Positions 6,083-7,669 of a stretch of DNA of 7,669 nt are shown one piece after another; position 1 is the first letter of the stretch; each line of letters opens with the position of its first letter. The stretch is from assembly GCA_900757505.1 (NCBI GenBank), contig CAAEOE010000033.1, forward strand, positions 1 through 7,669. Reading direction: 5' to 3'. Origin of the DNA: an uncultured Collinsella sp. (lineage in GTDB: Bacteria; Actinomycetota; Coriobacteriia; Coriobacteriales; Coriobacteriaceae). The notes beneath the pieces are model-generated. The model saw nothing but the letters and a program-made list of their open reading frames with translations. It did not search any database and was not told the DNA's origin. The position numbers and the translations under genes are program-made.

Positions 6083-6117
6083 CACTGATTGCGCTTTACC
6101 ACACAAAAGTATTTTCT
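6069..6117. promoter_or_regulatory. Inverted repeat over the ppc -35 region, candidate operator
   Basis: AGAAATACTTT (6069-6079) is mirrored by AAAGTATTTTCT (6106-6117). The arms are identical apart from one extra A and are separated by 26 bp. The proximal arm overlaps the ppc spacer and -35, and the distal arm sits about 30 bp further upstream. This geometry fits a dimeric regulator binding both half-sites. A shorter dyad, GCAAA-GGTT-TTTGC minus one centre base, lies beyond it at 6123-6136. The regulator is unknown. Confidence 0.5.
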
Positions 6118-6174
6118 GCATTGCAAAGGTTTTTGCCCTAAATGGTCGTATTTCTCGGTGGGCGGCATACGTAA

Positions 6175-6210
6175 ACGGGGGCATTCCGCATAAAAGCGAA
6201 ACACCCCCGT
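6175..6210 (-). terminator. Hairpin terminator after hisS
   Basis: ACGGGGG (6175-6181) pairs with CCCCCGT (6204-6210), and an inner CGC/GCG stem shortens the loop. In the hisS direction it is followed only by TTTACG, a weak U-tract. It lies 57 nt beyond the hisS stop. It is a plausible intrinsic terminator but not a strong one. Confidence 0.55.
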
Positions 6211-6267
6211 AACAATCGCTCTCCATGAGCAGGGCACGTTAGCAGGCCCGAAGCTCAAAAAGATGCG

Positions 6268-7581
6268 CTACAGGCGCTCGCGAACCGCCTCGACGACGTT
6301 GTCCAGATCGGCGAGCACCTCGTCATGGCTCTGCATGTCGCGCACCTTGACCTTGCCGGCGGCAAGCTCGTCGCCACCCAGAACCAGGATGAGCTTGGCG
6401 CCTACCTTATCGGCCTGCTTAAACTGGGCCTTGAGCGAACGGCCCTGATAGTCGGCCTCGGTCACGATGCCTGCGGCGCGAAGCTCCTGCGTAATGGCAA
6501 AGACGTTCTGGCGCAGTTCCTTGCCGGCATTGGCGACATAGACGCACGGGGCCTCATCGGCACCCAGATCGCTGCCAAAGGCCTGCAGGGCCAGCAGGGC
6601 GCGCTCAAAACCGACGGCAAAGCCGACGCCCGCCGTGGGCTTGCCACCCTCGAGCTCGACCAAGCCGTCATAGCGGCCGCCGCCGCCGATGGAGCCGACG
6701 CCGGCGCCAGGGGCCTCGGCCTCAAAGACAGTACGGGTGTAGTAGTCCAGGCCGCGCACCAAGGTGGGATCCTCGACATACTCGATACCGGCGGCATCCA
6801 GATAGCGCTTGACCTGCTCGTAGTGCTCGCGGCACTCGTCGCACAGGTTGTCACCCATCAGCGGAGCCTCGGCCATGATCTCGCGGCAGTGGTCGTTCTT
6901 GCAGTCGAAGGCGCGCAGCGGGTTGAGCTCGGCGCGCTCGCGGCACTCGTCGCACATCTCGTCTGCGTGATCGAGGATAAACTGCTTAACCTGCTCGCGG
7001 TAAGCCGGACGGCACTGGGCGTCACCCATCGAGTTGATGAGCAGACGAAGCTTGGAAAGATCGAAGCCCAGGCGCTTGTAGAACTCCATGAGCATGATGA
7101 TGCACTCGGCGTCTGCCGCCGGATCGGGAGCGCCGAGCCACTCGATGCCCACCTGGTGGAACTGGCGCAGGCGGCCCTTCTGGGGACGCTCGCCGCGGAA
7201 CATGGCCTCGGCGTAGTACGCCTTAAACGGCGTGGAGCCCTGGGGCACCAGATTGTTCTCGACGACGGCGCGCACCACGCCGGCCGTGCCCTCGGGGCGA
7301 AGTGCCAGGCGCTGCTTGGGCTTGAGTTTGGTGTCGGTGCCCTCGGTAAAGACGCGCTCCAGGTTGGCACCGCTGAACACGCGGAACATTTCCTTGCGCA
7401 CGACGTCGGTCGACTGGCCGATGCCGTGGACAAACACGTCCACTTGTTCGATCGCGGGCGTCTCGATGGGCTTAAAACCAAACGGCTCGAACACGCCGGC
7501 CGCAATCTGCTGCATCTTTTGCCAGGCGCGCATCTCGGCGCCGATAAGGTCGCGGGTTCCCTCCGCCTTCTGTGCCTGCAT
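6268..7581 (-). CDS. hisS: Histidyl-tRNA synthetase
   Basis: A class II aminoacyl-tRNA synthetase that charges tRNA-His with histidine in the cytoplasm, probably as a homodimer. The 437-residue protein is complete. Visible motifs are LRPEGTAGVVRA (94-105), motif 2 GERPQKGRLRQFHQVGIE (130-147), the histidine-specific LVRGLDYYTRTVFE (274-287) and GGGRYDG (300-306), and motif 3 VGFAVGFER (319-327). A C-terminal anticodon-binding domain covers about residues 345-437. The middle insertion (about 210-250) has CDEC, DCKNDHC and CDEC, six cysteines arranged like a metal site. The ATG at 7581 was chosen because AAAGG ends 9 nt upstream; a TTG two codons earlier (7587) is only 3 nt from that SD. The gene has its own promoter close upstream. 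The leader is too short for a T-box. Confidence 0.97.
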   Translation of the reverse strand: MQAQKAEGTRDLIGAEMRAWQKMQQIAAGVFEPFGFKPIETPAIEQVDVFVHGIGQSTDVVRKEMFRVFSGANLERVFTEGTDTKLKPKQRLALRPEGTAGVVRAVVENNLVPQGSTPFKAYYAEAMFRGERPQKGRLRQFHQVGIEWLGAPDPAADAECIIMLMEFYKRLGFDLSKLRLLINSMGDAQCRPAYREQVKQFILDHADEMCDECRERAELNPLRAFDCKNDHCREIMAEAPLMGDNLCDECREHYEQVKRYLDAAGIEYVEDPTLVRGLDYYTRTVFEAEAPGAGVGSIGGGGRYDGLVELEGGKPTAGVGFAVGFERALLALQAFGSDLGADEAPCVYVANAGKELRQNVFAITQELRAAGIVTEADYQGRSLKAQFKQADKVGAKLILVLGGDELAAGKVKVRDMQSHDEVLADLDNVVEAVRERL

Positions 7582-7590
7582 GGGCAAACA

Positions 7591-7599
7591 CCTTTCTTT
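7591..7599 (-). promoter_or_regulatory. hisS ribosome binding site
   Basis: The minus strand reads AAAGAAAGG, 9 nt before the ATG at 7581 and 3 nt before the alternative TTG at 7587. It supports the ATG. Confidence 0.6.
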
Positions 7600-7623
7600 T
7601 GTATCGCGTCATAGGTAACGGTC

Positions 7624-7629
7624 ATTATA
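7624..7629 (-). promoter_or_regulatory. hisS promoter -10 element
   Basis: A perfect TATAAT on the minus strand, placed to start transcription near 7617 with a leader of about 36 nt. I see no recognisable -35 hexamer at 16-18 bp in the GC-rich sequence upstream, so only the -10 is supported. The remaining bases to 7669 show nothing else I recognise. Confidence 0.6.
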
Positions 7630-7669
7630 CGGCACAAAGCAGCAACGCGGCGGCGCGTCTGACCGAACG

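Noticed and set aside
6325..7614. 429-codon open frame on the plus strand opposite hisS
   Set aside because: Antisense shadow of hisS, with no recognisable motifs or ribosome binding site.
7582..7669. T-box leader for hisS
   Set aside because: The predicted leader is only about 36 nt, far too short, and no T-box sequence is visible.

Overview
The window is a high-GC bacterial chromosome segment, probably from a gut coriobacterium (Actinomycetota, Collinsella-like). This placement rests on base composition, codon use and the general character of the proteins, not on a marker gene, so it is tentative. All four protein genes are on the minus strand. In transcription order (right to left) they are hisS (histidyl-tRNA synthetase), ppc (phosphoenolpyruvate carboxylase), larA (nickel-pincer lactate racemase family) and a GlpF/LarD-type channel gene.

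hisS (6268-7581) has its own promoter with a perfect TATAAT and ends in a GC-rich hairpin at 6175-6210. ppc (3197-6010) is a separate unit. It has a TATAAT promoter (6055-6082) overlapped by a long inverted repeat, and an unusual double Shine-Dalgarno sequence that puts its start in question. The region between ppc and larA (2203-3196) holds no convincing gene. It contains a cluster of palindromic repeat elements (2782-3172), a stretch with nothing recognisable (2567-2781), a strong minus-strand promoter (2538-2566), and a leader of about 330 nt with several small dyads before the TTG start of larA. larA (925-2202) and the channel gene (144-875) are 49 bp apart and probably form one operon. 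The channel would move lactic acid, or a related 2-hydroxy acid, and LarA would interconvert its D and L forms. This parallels larA/larD of lactobacilli. The LarB, LarC and LarE cofactor genes are not in the window.

The most unusual feature is a family of very large hairpin elements. Two intact copies (1-111 and 3046-3172) lie 30-32 nt past the stop codons of the channel gene and ppc. They share conserved blocks (a GAA-capped apical stem and a 12 x 12 internal loop). Their outer and inner stems differ in sequence but stay perfectly paired through compensatory changes. Two decayed relatives lie in tandem next to the second copy. Neither intact hairpin is followed by a U-tract, so they are not ordinary intrinsic terminators.
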